Source: Spirosoma sp. 48-14
Lineage (GTDB): Bacteria; Bacteroidota; Bacteroidia; Cytophagales; Spirosomataceae
Direction of reading: 5' to 3'
DNA: 60,757 bases
Assembly: GCF_001898575.1 (NCBI RefSeq)
Contig: NZ_MKUD01000022.1
Location: forward strand, 261,214-321,970
The translations under genes were made by a program, and so were the position numbers. Shown in pieces: positions 42,156-51,197 of this stretch. Position 1 is the first letter of the stretch, and each line of letters opens with the position of its first letter. The notes under the pieces were generated by a model. That model was not told where the DNA came from, did not search any database, and saw only the letters and a program-made list of their open reading frames with translations.

Positions 42156-43592
42156 ATGATTCCCAAAATGTGGCCGTCCGTTATACTGGCTGTAACGGTG
42201 TTTCTGATGTCTTTTCAATGCGCTTTCGCTAATTCGGCGACCGATTCGACACAGACAGTCGTGATACGTTCCATCACGCTTAAAGGTAATTACCGTACAA
42301 AAGACCGAATCATCACCCGCGAAATGAGCCTACATGTGGGCGATTCTGTTCGGTTGTCCGACCTGCCAGACCGGCTAGCCTGGGATCAGCGAAATATCAA
42401 TAATACGACCCTATTTATAACCGTCGATCTAACTACATCGCTCAGTCCATCGTCGGACCCGACTCAACTGGCGCAACTCGATCTGACGGTGACGATGAAG
42501 GAGCGATGGTATTTTATTGCCTATCCGGTTTTTGATCTGGCCGATCGTAACTTTAACGAATGGTGGTATGACCGGGGACGGGATTTTAGCCGGGTAATTT
42601 ACGGAGGCCGATTGAGTTACCGAAACGTAACGGGCACCAACGATCGGCTTCAGATAGCCATTGAACGCGGTTTTCTACAACGCACTGTATTGTCGTATGC
42701 CACTCCTTACATCGATAAGGCCCAGAAAATTGGCTTACGCGCAGATCTGGTGTACGTTACAAATAAAGAAATTCCCTACCGGACTCAATTCGATAAATGG
42801 TTGTATGTCAAATCGGAAGATGTACTTCGTGAACGGGCGTACGCTACGGTTATTCTAACACATCGCCGGGGGCTGTATCATTACCATACGCTCAATGCTA
42901 CCTATACCCGAAATACCATTGCCGATACCATTGCCAAACTGAATCCCGATTACTTTCTTGATGGCCGTACAACTCAGCACTATTCGTCGCTGGGTTACAG
43001 CTACCGATACGACCGGCGCGATAATGTTGTCTATCCATTGCAAGGGACGTTGTTTGTAGGGGGATTAACAGCATCAGGGTTGTTGCCCAGTGATAATTTC
43101 CGGTTCCTTGATGTATCGGCATCCATTACCCGTTACTGGCCATTAGGAGGTAAATTTTATGGTGCCGTCAATGTACGCGGGCGGTCTACCTGGCCGAACC
43201 ATCAGCCCTATTATAACCTACGGGGACTCGGTAATTCCAGCGATATGATCCGTGGGTATGAGTTATACGTGATTGATGGACAGCGCACAGCCATCTGGCG
43301 AAATAGTCTGCGGTATCAACTCTTCAACGTTCGGAAGCAACTGAATTGGCTACACGTTCGTCAGTTCAATACCGTGCCGATAGCGGCTTACCTGACAGCC
43401 TTCGGGGATACCGGCTATGTGCATAGTACAGTAGCCGAACAGTATCAGAGCAATCTTGCCAATAAACTATTGGTAGGCACGGGTATGAGCCTCGATATTG
43501 TAACATTCTACAATCTGGTACTGCGATTTAGTGGCACCATCAATGCACAGGGTACCACCGGCTTTTTCTTTAATCTGGCACAGGAGTTATAA
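42156..43592 (+). CDS. BamA/TamA-like outer membrane protein with one POTRA domain
   Basis: The 478-aa protein has a signal peptide (ATG 42156, or ATG 42168 if the promoter is right) and one POTRA-like domain at about 35-115 (VVIRSITLKGNYRTKDRIIT, REMSLHVGDSV). A beta-barrel with NNVVYPLQGTLF-type strands follows, with SDMIRGYELYVIDGQ in the Omp85 RGY lid-loop position and a C-terminal TTGFFFNLAQEL. Single-POTRA members occur in TpsB- and TamA-related groups, but the role is not assigned. It stands alone, next to the SPFH gene. Confidence 0.87.
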   Translation: MIPKMWPSVILAVTVFLMSFQCAFANSATDSTQTVVIRSITLKGNYRTKDRIITREMSLHVGDSVRLSDLPDRLAWDQRNINNTTLFITVDLTTSLSPSSDPTQLAQLDLTVTMKERWYFIAYPVFDLADRNFNEWWYDRGRDFSRVIYGGRLSYRNVTGTNDRLQIAIERGFLQRTVLSYATPYIDKAQKIGLRADLVYVTNKEIPYRTQFDKWLYVKSEDVLRERAYATVILTHRRGLYHYHTLNATYTRNTIADTIAKLNPDYFLDGRTTQHYSSLGYSYRYDRRDNVVYPLQGTLFVGGLTASGLLPSDNFRFLDVSASITRYWPLGGKFYGAVNVRGRSTWPNHQPYYNLRGLGNSSDMIRGYELYVIDGQRTAIWRNSLRYQLFNVRKQLNWLHVRQFNTVPIAAYLTAFGDTGYVHSTVAEQYQSNLANKLLVGTGMSLDIVTFYNLVLRFSGTINAQGTTGFFFNLAQEL

Positions 43593-43826
43593 TCCCAGGC
43601 CACTCATCAATCCCCGGCTCCAATCCGGCCATGCCGTAACCAATCATCCGATTTTCGATACACGGAAATCGGGTGCCGCTATACATTTGACCCGTCAATC
43701 TGACAGTCAAATACTTACACCGATGTAGACCTAATGTCTTCATTATCCGATCACTAACGGAGTCGTCCGGCTCTGGATCTCTCCACTTACTTTTTATTTC
43801 TTAACCATTTTAACATTGTTTCAGCT
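43593..43826. other. Gap between barrel gene and SPFH gene
   Basis: No gene is seen. Weak stems such as CCGATTT (43648) with AAATCGG (43666) might end the barrel transcript. No strong promoter is recognised. Confidence 0.35.
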
Positions 43827-45791
43827 ATGGAACTAAGTCCACTTATCATGAGCTGGGGCTGGATTATCCTGCTCCTGTTGACCTTTGTACTGTATAAAGT
43901 AGTACTCCGCTTTTTGTTCGGGATGGTTATTGTTCCCGAGGACCGGATCGGTCTGGTCACGAAAAAATACGTGCTGGTTGGTGCCGAAAAAGGGCTGCCC
44001 GATGGGCGAATTATTGCTACTAAAGGAGAAGCAGGGTATCAGGCCCAAACCCTGGCTCCCGGTTTATACTGGTGGATGTGGCCCTGGCAGTATGGCATAA
44101 CCATGCAACCGTTTACGGTCATCCCCGAGGGTAAAATCGGACTGGTCTTATCGAATGACGGTGCTGAATTACCGACGGGTAATATTCTGGCTCGCCGGGT
44201 CGATTGTGACAACTTTCAGGATACCGAACGCTTTCTGAGCAGTGGTGGGCAGAAAGGCCGCCAAACGGCATTGCTAACACCCGGTACTTATCGAATCAAT
44301 ACATTCGCGTTTACAATAACCATTGCCGACATGACCGTTATTCGGGAAAACATGGTCGGTATCATTACGACGCTCGATGGGGCACCTTTACAACCAGGAC
44401 AGATTGCCGGTAAAAACGTAGAGGGCCATAACAACTTCCAGGATGTCGATAGCTTTCTGAAATATGGTGGTAATCGGGGGCTTCAGCCACAGGTTGTGCT
44501 GGCGGGTTCGTACTACATAAACCCCTGGGCCATTCAAATTGAGGAAATTCCTATGACCGAAGTGCCGATTGGCCATGTGGGTGTCGTGATATCGTACATT
44601 GGCGAAGATGGTGAAGACCTGACTGGCGAGTCGTTTAAACACGGTAACATCGTGCGGAAAGGCTTTCGGGGTGTCTGGATGGAGCCGTTGGGGCCGGGTA
44701 AATACCCGATCAACACCTATACCATGAAAGTGGAAGGCGTACCGACCACGAACCTGGTCCTTAACTGGGCCAATGCCCGAACGGAAGCCCACGCGCTCGA
44801 CCGAAACCTCTCGACCATTACGGTTCGCTCAAAAGACGGTTTCCCGTTCAACCTCGACGTGGCCCAGATCATCCATATTCCATCGGCGGAGGCTCCGAAA
44901 GTGATTGCCCGCTTTGGTAGCATGACAAATCTGGTATCGCAGGTACTGGAGCCGACCATCGGTAACTATTTCCGTAACTCGGCGCAGGATTCTGATGTGA
45001 TTGCCTTCCTGAGTACCCGTAAAGAACGCCAGGAGGCTGCCCGCGAACACATCCGTGCTGTGCTGGAAGTGTATAACGTAAACGCTGTTGATACGCTGAT
45101 TGGTGATATCGTGCCACCCGATAGCCTGATGAAAACCCTGACCGACCGGAAGATTGCCCAGGAGGAAGAAAAGACGTACGAAACGCAGCGGATGGCGCAG
45201 GAAAAACGGCAGGGGATGGAACGTGAAACGGCTCTGGCCGATATTCAGCGCGAAGTGGTGAAAGCTCAGCAGAGCGTCGAGATTGCTCAGCGAACGGCTG
45301 ATGCCGCCGTGAAAAAATCGGAAGGGGAGGCCCGAAGCCTGAAGTTACAGGTTGCTGCCGAGTCGGAAGCGACCAAGGTACGGGCCGAAGCCAATGCCGA
45401 AGCACGTCGTCGACAGGCAGCTGCCGATGCGGAAGCTACCAAATTGACTGCGGATGCCGAAGCCGAACGCATTGCCAAAACAGGTAATGCCGAAGCCGAG
45501 AAAATTCTGGCCATTGGTCGTTCAACCGCCGAAGCCTACGAATTGCAGGTTTGTGCGATGGGTGATGATAACTTTACCCGATTTAAAATCACGGAGGAGA
45601 TCGGTAAGGGCCAGATACGCATCATACCCGATATTGTTATCAACGGAACGGGTACTGGTTCCGAAGGTTCGCTAAATGGTTTAATGGGTATGCAATTGCT
45701 GGAGCAGATTGAAGAGCGCAAAACAGGTAAGGTCACCAAAATTGTGGATGTGACCAGGGCTGTAGAGCCGAAAGCTGGGGAGAGTAACTAA
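43827..45791 (+). CDS. SPFH/flotillin-like protein with four N-terminal repeats
   Basis: The 654-aa protein has one membrane helix at residues 8-32. Four copies of a 60-75-residue repeat follow (about 36-96, 98-166, 171-240, 246-303). Each has I-G-L/V-V, a DG.xLp.G-type turn and L.PG.Y.IN, e.g. PEGKIGLVLSNDGAELPTGN with TPGTYRINTFAF. Then comes an SPFH domain (about 305-430: LSTITVRSKDGFPFNLDVA, PDSLMKTLTDRKIAQEEE) and a long Ala/Glu coiled coil (440-580). SPFH proteins form large cage-like assemblies on membranes. The repeats plus SPFH plus coil order recalls the major vault protein. Partner genes are not certain. Confidence 0.88.
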   Translation: MELSPLIMSWGWIILLLLTFVLYKVVLRFLFGMVIVPEDRIGLVTKKYVLVGAEKGLPDGRIIATKGEAGYQAQTLAPGLYWWMWPWQYGITMQPFTVIPEGKIGLVLSNDGAELPTGNILARRVDCDNFQDTERFLSSGGQKGRQTALLTPGTYRINTFAFTITIADMTVIRENMVGIITTLDGAPLQPGQIAGKNVEGHNNFQDVDSFLKYGGNRGLQPQVVLAGSYYINPWAIQIEEIPMTEVPIGHVGVVISYIGEDGEDLTGESFKHGNIVRKGFRGVWMEPLGPGKYPINTYTMKVEGVPTTNLVLNWANARTEAHALDRNLSTITVRSKDGFPFNLDVAQIIHIPSAEAPKVIARFGSMTNLVSQVLEPTIGNYFRNSAQDSDVIAFLSTRKERQEAAREHIRAVLEVYNVNAVDTLIGDIVPPDSLMKTLTDRKIAQEEEKTYETQRMAQEKRQGMERETALADIQREVVKAQQSVEIAQRTADAAVKKSEGEARSLKLQVAAESEATKVRAEANAEARRRQAAADAEATKLTADAEAERIAKTGNAEAEKILAIGRSTAEAYELQVCAMGDDNFTRFKITEEIGKGQIRIIPDIVINGTGTGSEGSLNGLMGMQLLEQIEERKTGKVTKIVDVTRAVEPKAGESN

Positions 45792-45792
45792 A

Positions 45793-45852
45793 TCGGTTTG
45801 TGGTTAAAAGTTGGGCAAAGCACTCGGCTCAACTTTTAACCACAAACCGATA
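45793..45852. repeat. Perfect 22-bp inverted repeat
   Basis: Arms 45793-45814 and 45831-45852 (start ATCGGTTTGTGGTTAAAAG) with a 16-base loop. It begins 1 bp after the TAA of the SPFH gene and probably ends its mRNA, just before the promoter of the ABC pair. Confidence 0.92.
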
Positions 45853-45862
45853 CGCTTTTTGC

Positions 45863-45870
45863 TACCTTTG
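45863..45870 (+). promoter_or_regulatory. -7 element of the ABC exporter operon
   Basis: TACCTTTG at 45863-45870 lies 25 bp before ATG 45896. An earlier in-frame start at 45800 would precede it and read through the hairpin. Confidence 0.6.
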
Positions 45871-45895
45871 TGCTATCCTTCACCCAAGGCTATCT

Positions 45896-47650
45896 ATGAG
45901 CCAACCTGTACCGAAAAGAGAAGCAGCAAAGAAGCCTCCTTCGCCTTTGCTGGGGTTGTTGAAACCCTACTCCAGAACGATTTTCCTGCTGATTTTCCTG
46001 GCGTTGGCCAGCAACGGAATCAATCTGGTGCTGCCTATGATCATCGCAAAGGCGATTGATGCGTACAGTGCCGGGCACTATGTGCTGAAAACAACGCTGA
46101 TCCAGTTTTTGGGTGCTGCCCTGGTTATTTTTGTGTTTACCTACCTGCAAAGTATTGTTCAGACCCGCGCATCGGAGCGTGTCGCCAAAGACCTGCGAAC
46201 CAAACTGGCCGATAAGATTTCCCGCCAGAGTTTTACGTATATCCAGGAAACCAATCCGGCCAAATTACTTACCAACCTGACGTCGGATATTGATTCCGTC
46301 AAGACGTTCGTTTCGCAGGCCATCGTGTCCATTGTGTCGTCGCTATGCATCATCGTTGGGGCTAGTATTCTGCTGATTGGCATCAACTGGCAACTGGCGC
46401 TGGCCGTGCTATCGATTGTACCCATTATTGGGGTTACGTTTTTTTTAGTCCTAAAAAAAGTTCGCGTGTTGTTCATCAAGAGCCGCGAAGTAATTGACTG
46501 GCTCAACAAAGTCATCAACGAAAGTATTCTGGGATCGGCCCTGATTCGGGTTATCAACTCGCAGCAACTGGAATATGAAAAATTTCTGGCAGCGAACACA
46601 CAGGCAAAGGAGTTAGGTATTGGCATTTTAAAGTTGTTTGCCGGACTCATTCCCGTCATCACGTTTACGGCCAATATGGCCATGCTGACGATTCTGGTGC
46701 TGGGTGGGCATTTTGTCATTACTGGCAGTATGTCGTTGGGCGACTTTGCGGCCTTCAACAGTTATCTGGCCCTGCTAATTTTTCCAATCATCCTGATTGG
46801 GTTCATGAGTAACGTGATTGCTCAGGCATCAGCCTCCTACATGCGTGTGAATCAGGTCTTACAGGCACCTGAAACGGTGAAAAATGGGACAATTGATGTT
46901 GCGTTGAACGGTGACGTGGCGCTTCAGGATGTGTCGATCAATTACGGGGAAAAGCCGGTTTTGAAACATGTTTCATTTTTGGTCCGTGCAGGTACGCGAA
47001 CCGCCATTGTAGGGCCAACGGCTGCGGGAAAAAGTCAACTCTTGTTTCTATTAACGGGGCTGATCAAACCTACGTCTGGTCTGGTCCTGTTTGATGGGCA
47101 ACCGATTGATGCGTATGATGAAGATGCTTTTCATCAGCAGGTTGGGTTTGTCTTTCAGGATAGTATTGTCTTTAACATGAGCCTGCGCGAGAACATTGCC
47201 TTCAACGAAACTGTCACCGAAGCGTCGATGAATAAGGCCATTGCCACGGCTGAATTACAGGATTTTGTCGATTCGTTGCCCGATAAGCTCGAAACTATTG
47301 TGTCGGAACGGGGGAGCAGCCTGTCGGGAGGTCAGAAGCAGCGGATCATGCTGGCCCGTGCGCTGGCACTCAATCCCAAAATACTCCTGCTGGATGATTT
47401 TACCGCGCGGGTGGATACCAATACCGAGCAGAAAATTCTGGCTAATGTGCAGCAGAATTACCCTGGCATGACCCTTATTTCGGTCACCCAAAAGATTGCC
47501 GCCGTGGAAAATTACGAGCAGATTATTTTGCTTATGGAGGGCGAAGTCGTCGATAAGGGCACCCACACCGAACTGATGAACACTAGCCCCGAATACGTTC
47601 AGATTTACCAGTCGCAGCGGAGCACCAATCAGTATGAACTACGATCTTAA
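45896..47650 (+). CDS. ABC transporter half, degenerate-site subunit (ATPase plus permease)
   Basis: The 584-aa half transporter has six membrane spans (about 25-310) and an ATPase domain. Walker A is GPTAAGKS (Lys379) and the signature is canonical LSGGQKQ. The Walker B catalytic Glu is Asp501 (LLLDDFTA) and the switch His is Gln532 (SVTQKIAA). Those two changes make its own Walker site degenerate. ATG 45896 (MSQPVPKREAAKKPPSPLLG) follows the promoter. Its 3' end overlaps the next subunit by 17 bp, so the two are a heterodimeric exporter. The substrate is not known (lipid or drug-like). Confidence 0.93.
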   Translation: MSQPVPKREAAKKPPSPLLGLLKPYSRTIFLLIFLALASNGINLVLPMIIAKAIDAYSAGHYVLKTTLIQFLGAALVIFVFTYLQSIVQTRASERVAKDLRTKLADKISRQSFTYIQETNPAKLLTNLTSDIDSVKTFVSQAIVSIVSSLCIIVGASILLIGINWQLALAVLSIVPIIGVTFFLVLKKVRVLFIKSREVIDWLNKVINESILGSALIRVINSQQLEYEKFLAANTQAKELGIGILKLFAGLIPVITFTANMAMLTILVLGGHFVITGSMSLGDFAAFNSYLALLIFPIILIGFMSNVIAQASASYMRVNQVLQAPETVKNGTIDVALNGDVALQDVSINYGEKPVLKHVSFLVRAGTRTAIVGPTAAGKSQLLFLLTGLIKPTSGLVLFDGQPIDAYDEDAFHQQVGFVFQDSIVFNMSLRENIAFNETVTEASMNKAIATAELQDFVDSLPDKLETIVSERGSSLSGGQKQRIMLARALALNPKILLLDDFTARVDTNTEQKILANVQQNYPGMTLISVTQKIAAVENYEQIILLMEGEVVDKGTHTELMNTSPEYVQIYQSQRSTNQYELRS

Positions 47651-49397
47651 TCAGTTTGTCGGGCAGAAGGAAGAAAAAAATGCCACAACAAAAGCCCTCC
47701 GCAAACTCCTGACGTTCATCAATGATGAGCGACAGACGTTGCTGCTGGCCTTTGCTGCAATCCTGGTCAATTCGAGCCTGAACCTACTGGGGCCCGTGCT
47801 GATTGGTCGGGCGGTGGATACGTATGTGCAGGCCAAACAGTTTCATGGGCTGCTGGTGTATGGCAGTATTTTGCTGGCGATGTATGCCTGTACGTTGGGA
47901 ACCAGTTATTTGCAAACCCGGCTTATGGGGGGCGTGGGGCAACGGATGCTATTCAAGCTGCGCAATGCTGTGTTTGGCAAACTTCAGGAATTACCAGTCG
48001 CATTTTTCAACCAGAACAAGGCAGGGGACCTGATTTCGCGGATCAACAACGACACCGACAAACTGAATCAATTTTTCTCGCAATCGCTGATGCAGTTTAT
48101 TGGGAGTATCGTGACCATGATTGGTGCAGGGCTGTTCTTACTTTTTATTGATTTGCCACTAGGAGCGGCTGCCCTGGCACCAGCCATTCTGATCTGGTTG
48201 TTTACGCAGGTTACCTCCCCCTGGGTGAAGCGGAAAAATGCAGCTAGCCTGAAAAGCGTAGGCGGGATGAGTGCTGAAATTCAGGAGAGCCTGACAAATT
48301 TTAAAGTAATCATCGCCTTTAACCGACGCGATTATTTTCGCAAGCGTTTCGAAGAAGCGAACGAAGCAAACTATCAGGCGGCTATAGGTGCTGGGATTGC
48401 CAATACGGTTTTTATGCCCGTTTATGGTTTCGTGGCGAGTTTGGGGCAGGTAATCGTTTTGACAGTTGGCATTTATCTGATCTCAACAGATCGATTTACC
48501 GTTGGCTTGTTGATTAGTTTTCTGGCCTACGTGACGAACTTTTATAACCCGCTTCGACAATTGGCTGCCTTATGGGCTAGCTTTCAGGTGGCCATGGCCG
48601 GTTGGGACCGGATTTCCTATTTGCTGACGATGCAATCGAATTTACCTATAATTGAAAACCAGTTGGCGGTAACAACGGCATCCCTACTGGCCTTTCAGAA
48701 CGTATCGTTCAGCTACCCCAATGGTCATGAAGTGCTGCATAATATCAGCTTCACGCTCGAACGAGGAAAGACCTACGCGCTGGTTGGGCCAACAGGTGGT
48801 GGTAAAACGACAACCGCTTCGCTCATTGCCCGTTTGTACGATCCAACTAGTGGAACCGTGTGGCTCGATGGTAAAGATATTCGGGCGTATAGCGCCGAAG
48901 AGCGGACGCAGAAAATCGGGTTTATTCTTCAGGAGCCATTTCTGTTTACAGGCACCGTTCGGGAGAATATTCTGTATGGTAATGAACAGTACCGAAACTA
49001 CACCAATGAGCAGTTGGCAGACGTAATTCGGCAAGCGAACCTGACTGGATTGCTGGAACGGTTCGACGAAGGACTGGAAACCAGAGTACAGTCGACCGGC
49101 GACACGATCAGTCTGGGGCAAAAGCAACTGATAGCGTTCATTCGGGCGGTTTTACGTAATCCTGAACTGCTTATTCTGGACGAAGCTACCGCCAACATCG
49201 ACACCATAACCGAACAGTTACTGGAAGAAATTTTGCAGAATCTGCCCGAATCCACCACGCGCATCATCATCGCCCATCGCTTAAATACCATTGAAAATGC
49301 CGACGAGATTTTCTTCATCAATTCCGGGGAAGTTACCCGCGCGGGTTCGTTGGGGGATGCGGTCGATATGCTACTTCATGGCAAACGAGTTAGTTAA
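47634..49397 (+). CDS. ABC transporter half, consensus-site subunit (ATPase plus permease)
   Basis: The 587-aa half transporter has six spans and an ATPase domain with Walker A GPTGGGKTTTA, Walker B LLILDEATANID (Glu517 intact) and the switch His548 (IIIAHRLNTI). Its signature, however, is ISLGQKQ in place of LSGGQ. So the active site pairs this Walker set with the LSGGQ of the upstream subunit, and the other site is dead. This is the arrangement known for TM287/288, BmrCD and TAP-type exporters. Translation starts within the previous gene (ATG 47634), giving coupled expression. Confidence 0.94.
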   Translation: MNYDLNQFVGQKEEKNATTKALRKLLTFINDERQTLLLAFAAILVNSSLNLLGPVLIGRAVDTYVQAKQFHGLLVYGSILLAMYACTLGTSYLQTRLMGGVGQRMLFKLRNAVFGKLQELPVAFFNQNKAGDLISRINNDTDKLNQFFSQSLMQFIGSIVTMIGAGLFLLFIDLPLGAAALAPAILIWLFTQVTSPWVKRKNAASLKSVGGMSAEIQESLTNFKVIIAFNRRDYFRKRFEEANEANYQAAIGAGIANTVFMPVYGFVASLGQVIVLTVGIYLISTDRFTVGLLISFLAYVTNFYNPLRQLAALWASFQVAMAGWDRISYLLTMQSNLPIIENQLAVTTASLLAFQNVSFSYPNGHEVLHNISFTLERGKTYALVGPTGGGKTTTASLIARLYDPTSGTVWLDGKDIRAYSAEERTQKIGFILQEPFLFTGTVRENILYGNEQYRNYTNEQLADVIRQANLTGLLERFDEGLETRVQSTGDTISLGQKQLIAFIRAVLRNPELLILDEATANIDTITEQLLEEILQNLPESTTRIIIAHRLNTIENADEIFFINSGEVTRAGSLGDAVDMLLHGKRVS

Positions 49398-49400
49398 TGT

Positions 49401-49970
49401 ATGAAACAAACAGCTATACTTCTCTTAAGTATTTCCTTAGTATGCAGCCAGCAGGCTTGTAAAAATCGTCAGCAAACGAACACACAAACGGCTGATACAA
49501 CAACGACCGCACCGGCTTCACAACCCGATACAGACGTAACGATTACTGACCGCCTGGCTGAGTTGGGGCTGACGGCCGACAGTGATTGGCGCGGTATTAC
49601 GTTGGGTGATGACTTTGATAAGGTGAAAGGAGCCGAGAAAGGTGAACCGTTCGAGAGTGATGATGATCACGTTGGTTATACCATCGAGTTCAAGAACCTT
49701 GAATCGGCGGATATGCTCTACTATCAGACCGCCAAAAAAGTATCGGCCATTGATGTCGATTTATTCCTGAACAACCGCGAGTCGGTTAATGCTTATCAGA
49801 AAGAGCTGGGAGCCTATTTTACTGCCCATTATGGTACACCAAAGGCTAATCAATGGACGAGCCCGAACGGAATTACAGTGACCATGAAAGACGTTTCGAA
49901 AGGCAAGGATTTCGGTCTGAAAGTCAGAATGTCGATTGCAAACGGATCGGCCACGGCTTCTGCAAAATAG
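49401..49970 (+). CDS. Lipoprotein of unknown function
   Basis: The 189-aa protein has a lipobox (LLSISLVCSQQAC, Cys about 20). A Thr/Gln/Ala-rich linker (QQTNTQTADTTTTAPASQPD) precedes a compact domain starting GLTADSDWRGITLGDDFDKV, and ends in FGLKVRMSIANGSATASA. The GITLGDDFDKVK pattern resembles small periplasmic domains of no known role. It begins 3 bp after the ABC operon stop and in the same direction, so it may belong to that transcript. Confidence 0.82.
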   Translation: MKQTAILLLSISLVCSQQACKNRQQTNTQTADTTTTAPASQPDTDVTITDRLAELGLTADSDWRGITLGDDFDKVKGAEKGEPFESDDDHVGYTIEFKNLESADMLYYQTAKKVSAIDVDLFLNNRESVNAYQKELGAYFTAHYGTPKANQWTSPNGITVTMKDVSKGKDFGLKVRMSIANGSATASAK

Positions 49971-49991
49971 CCGGTTTGGCAAGGATGAAAT

Positions 49992-51122
49992 CTATTTGTA
50001 ATAGCCCCACACTTCGCGCGACGCGATACCGGGTTTAGAAATGCTTGTTTTAACCGCAAATTCGTCCAGCACCGTTTTGCCGCTCATACGGTCGCTGGGA
50101 AGTTGGTTTACGGGTATATGAGGCTCGTTCGACTCCTTAGTGTTGGTCAATATGAAGGCAACGGGCAACACATATTTCCCCTGAAGCTCAGGGTTGACGG
50201 GTGGCATCTTTTCCAGCGCATTTCGGACGACTAAATCGAACCGGAAGCCCGCATTATCGGGGCTCAGGATGGTTACGTTTGTGATTTGCCCCTGCTTGTC
50301 AATGTCGAAGCCTGCATATACCCGGCCATAAATACCCTGATTTTGCGCAAAGGCTGGATAAGTAATTTTTTGATGGAGTACCTGCGTAAACGTAGGATTG
50401 GCCATGAGTGGAGATTTCATGGTTCGGTCCCCCTCCATTAACTGATCGTAATAGGCAAGAACATCGATGAGTGCCTCCGGTGTAAGCGACTTATCGGTTA
50501 ATTGGGTTTTAAGTTTGTCGGACTGCTCATACAGAACAGCCAGAATGGAATTGCTCTTGGCCAGATTGATCAACTCCGGTTTGGCTTCCCCTTTCTGAAT
50601 GTAATAATCAATTTTAGTGATGTAAGCCCCGAGTGTGTAGATATCCTTACTATAGCTATCGAGTCGGCTATTGGCTCTGAGTTGCCGACTCATACCTTTC
50701 AGCAGTTTGGTTGGCCCATTGGATAGAACCATCAAATAAGGCCGGAACATATTGGTAGATATAGTGCCCTGAGGGCGAATAAAACGATCTGAATTGATCG
50801 TAAATGTTTCTGGCGTAATAATCTGAACAGCAGAATCACCCGGAAAACGGTAGAGCACTTCGTTAGTCACCAGATTGTAGGCGAGTTCGGCATCGACCTG
50901 CTTCCCCTGTTTATCTAACAAAACGGTGCCAGGTTGCCAGATTGGATAGGTAAGAAATGGGCTACCCTGATACGTTGTCTGCGTTCGGGCACTGGCATTG
51001 ATGCCGCTTGCGTACGTTTCGAACGTAGTGAAAAGCTGCCCACTATCGTTCTGATATACGGTAAACTGGCCGTGGACATTCGTTACACAAATGATAATCA
51101 GAAGGAGAATTGACAGCTTCAT
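49992..51122 (-). CDS. Secreted protein with TonB-like C-terminal domain
   Basis: The 376-aa protein has a signal peptide (MKLSILLLIIICVTNVHGQ). A helical/mixed middle precedes a C-terminal domain at about 250-330 (YPAFAQNQGIYGRVYAGFDI, GQITNVTILSPDNAGFRFDL, VVRNALEKMPPVNPELQGKY) that matches the TonB C-terminal fold: GxVxVxFxI, hydrophobic pair and VV..AL. The protein lacks a membrane anchor, so it is not a classical energy transducer. A soluble or outer-membrane-facing variant is more likely. Confidence 0.82.
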   Translation of the reverse strand: MKLSILLLIIICVTNVHGQFTVYQNDSGQLFTTFETYASGINASARTQTTYQGSPFLTYPIWQPGTVLLDKQGKQVDAELAYNLVTNEVLYRFPGDSAVQIITPETFTINSDRFIRPQGTISTNMFRPYLMVLSNGPTKLLKGMSRQLRANSRLDSYSKDIYTLGAYITKIDYYIQKGEAKPELINLAKSNSILAVLYEQSDKLKTQLTDKSLTPEALIDVLAYYDQLMEGDRTMKSPLMANPTFTQVLHQKITYPAFAQNQGIYGRVYAGFDIDKQGQITNVTILSPDNAGFRFDLVVRNALEKMPPVNPELQGKYVLPVAFILTNTKESNEPHIPVNQLPSDRMSGKTVLDEFAVKTSISKPGIASREVWGYYK

Positions 51123-51197
51123 AGCAGTAGATAGTAAGATTATTCAAGTAAGCACATGGTATTTATGGAGCAAAATACTGGAAAAAATTAATTTTTA

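Noticed and set aside
45800..45895. Extension of the first ABC subunit upstream to 45800
   Set aside because: It reads through a perfect hairpin and lies ahead of the -7 element at 45863.
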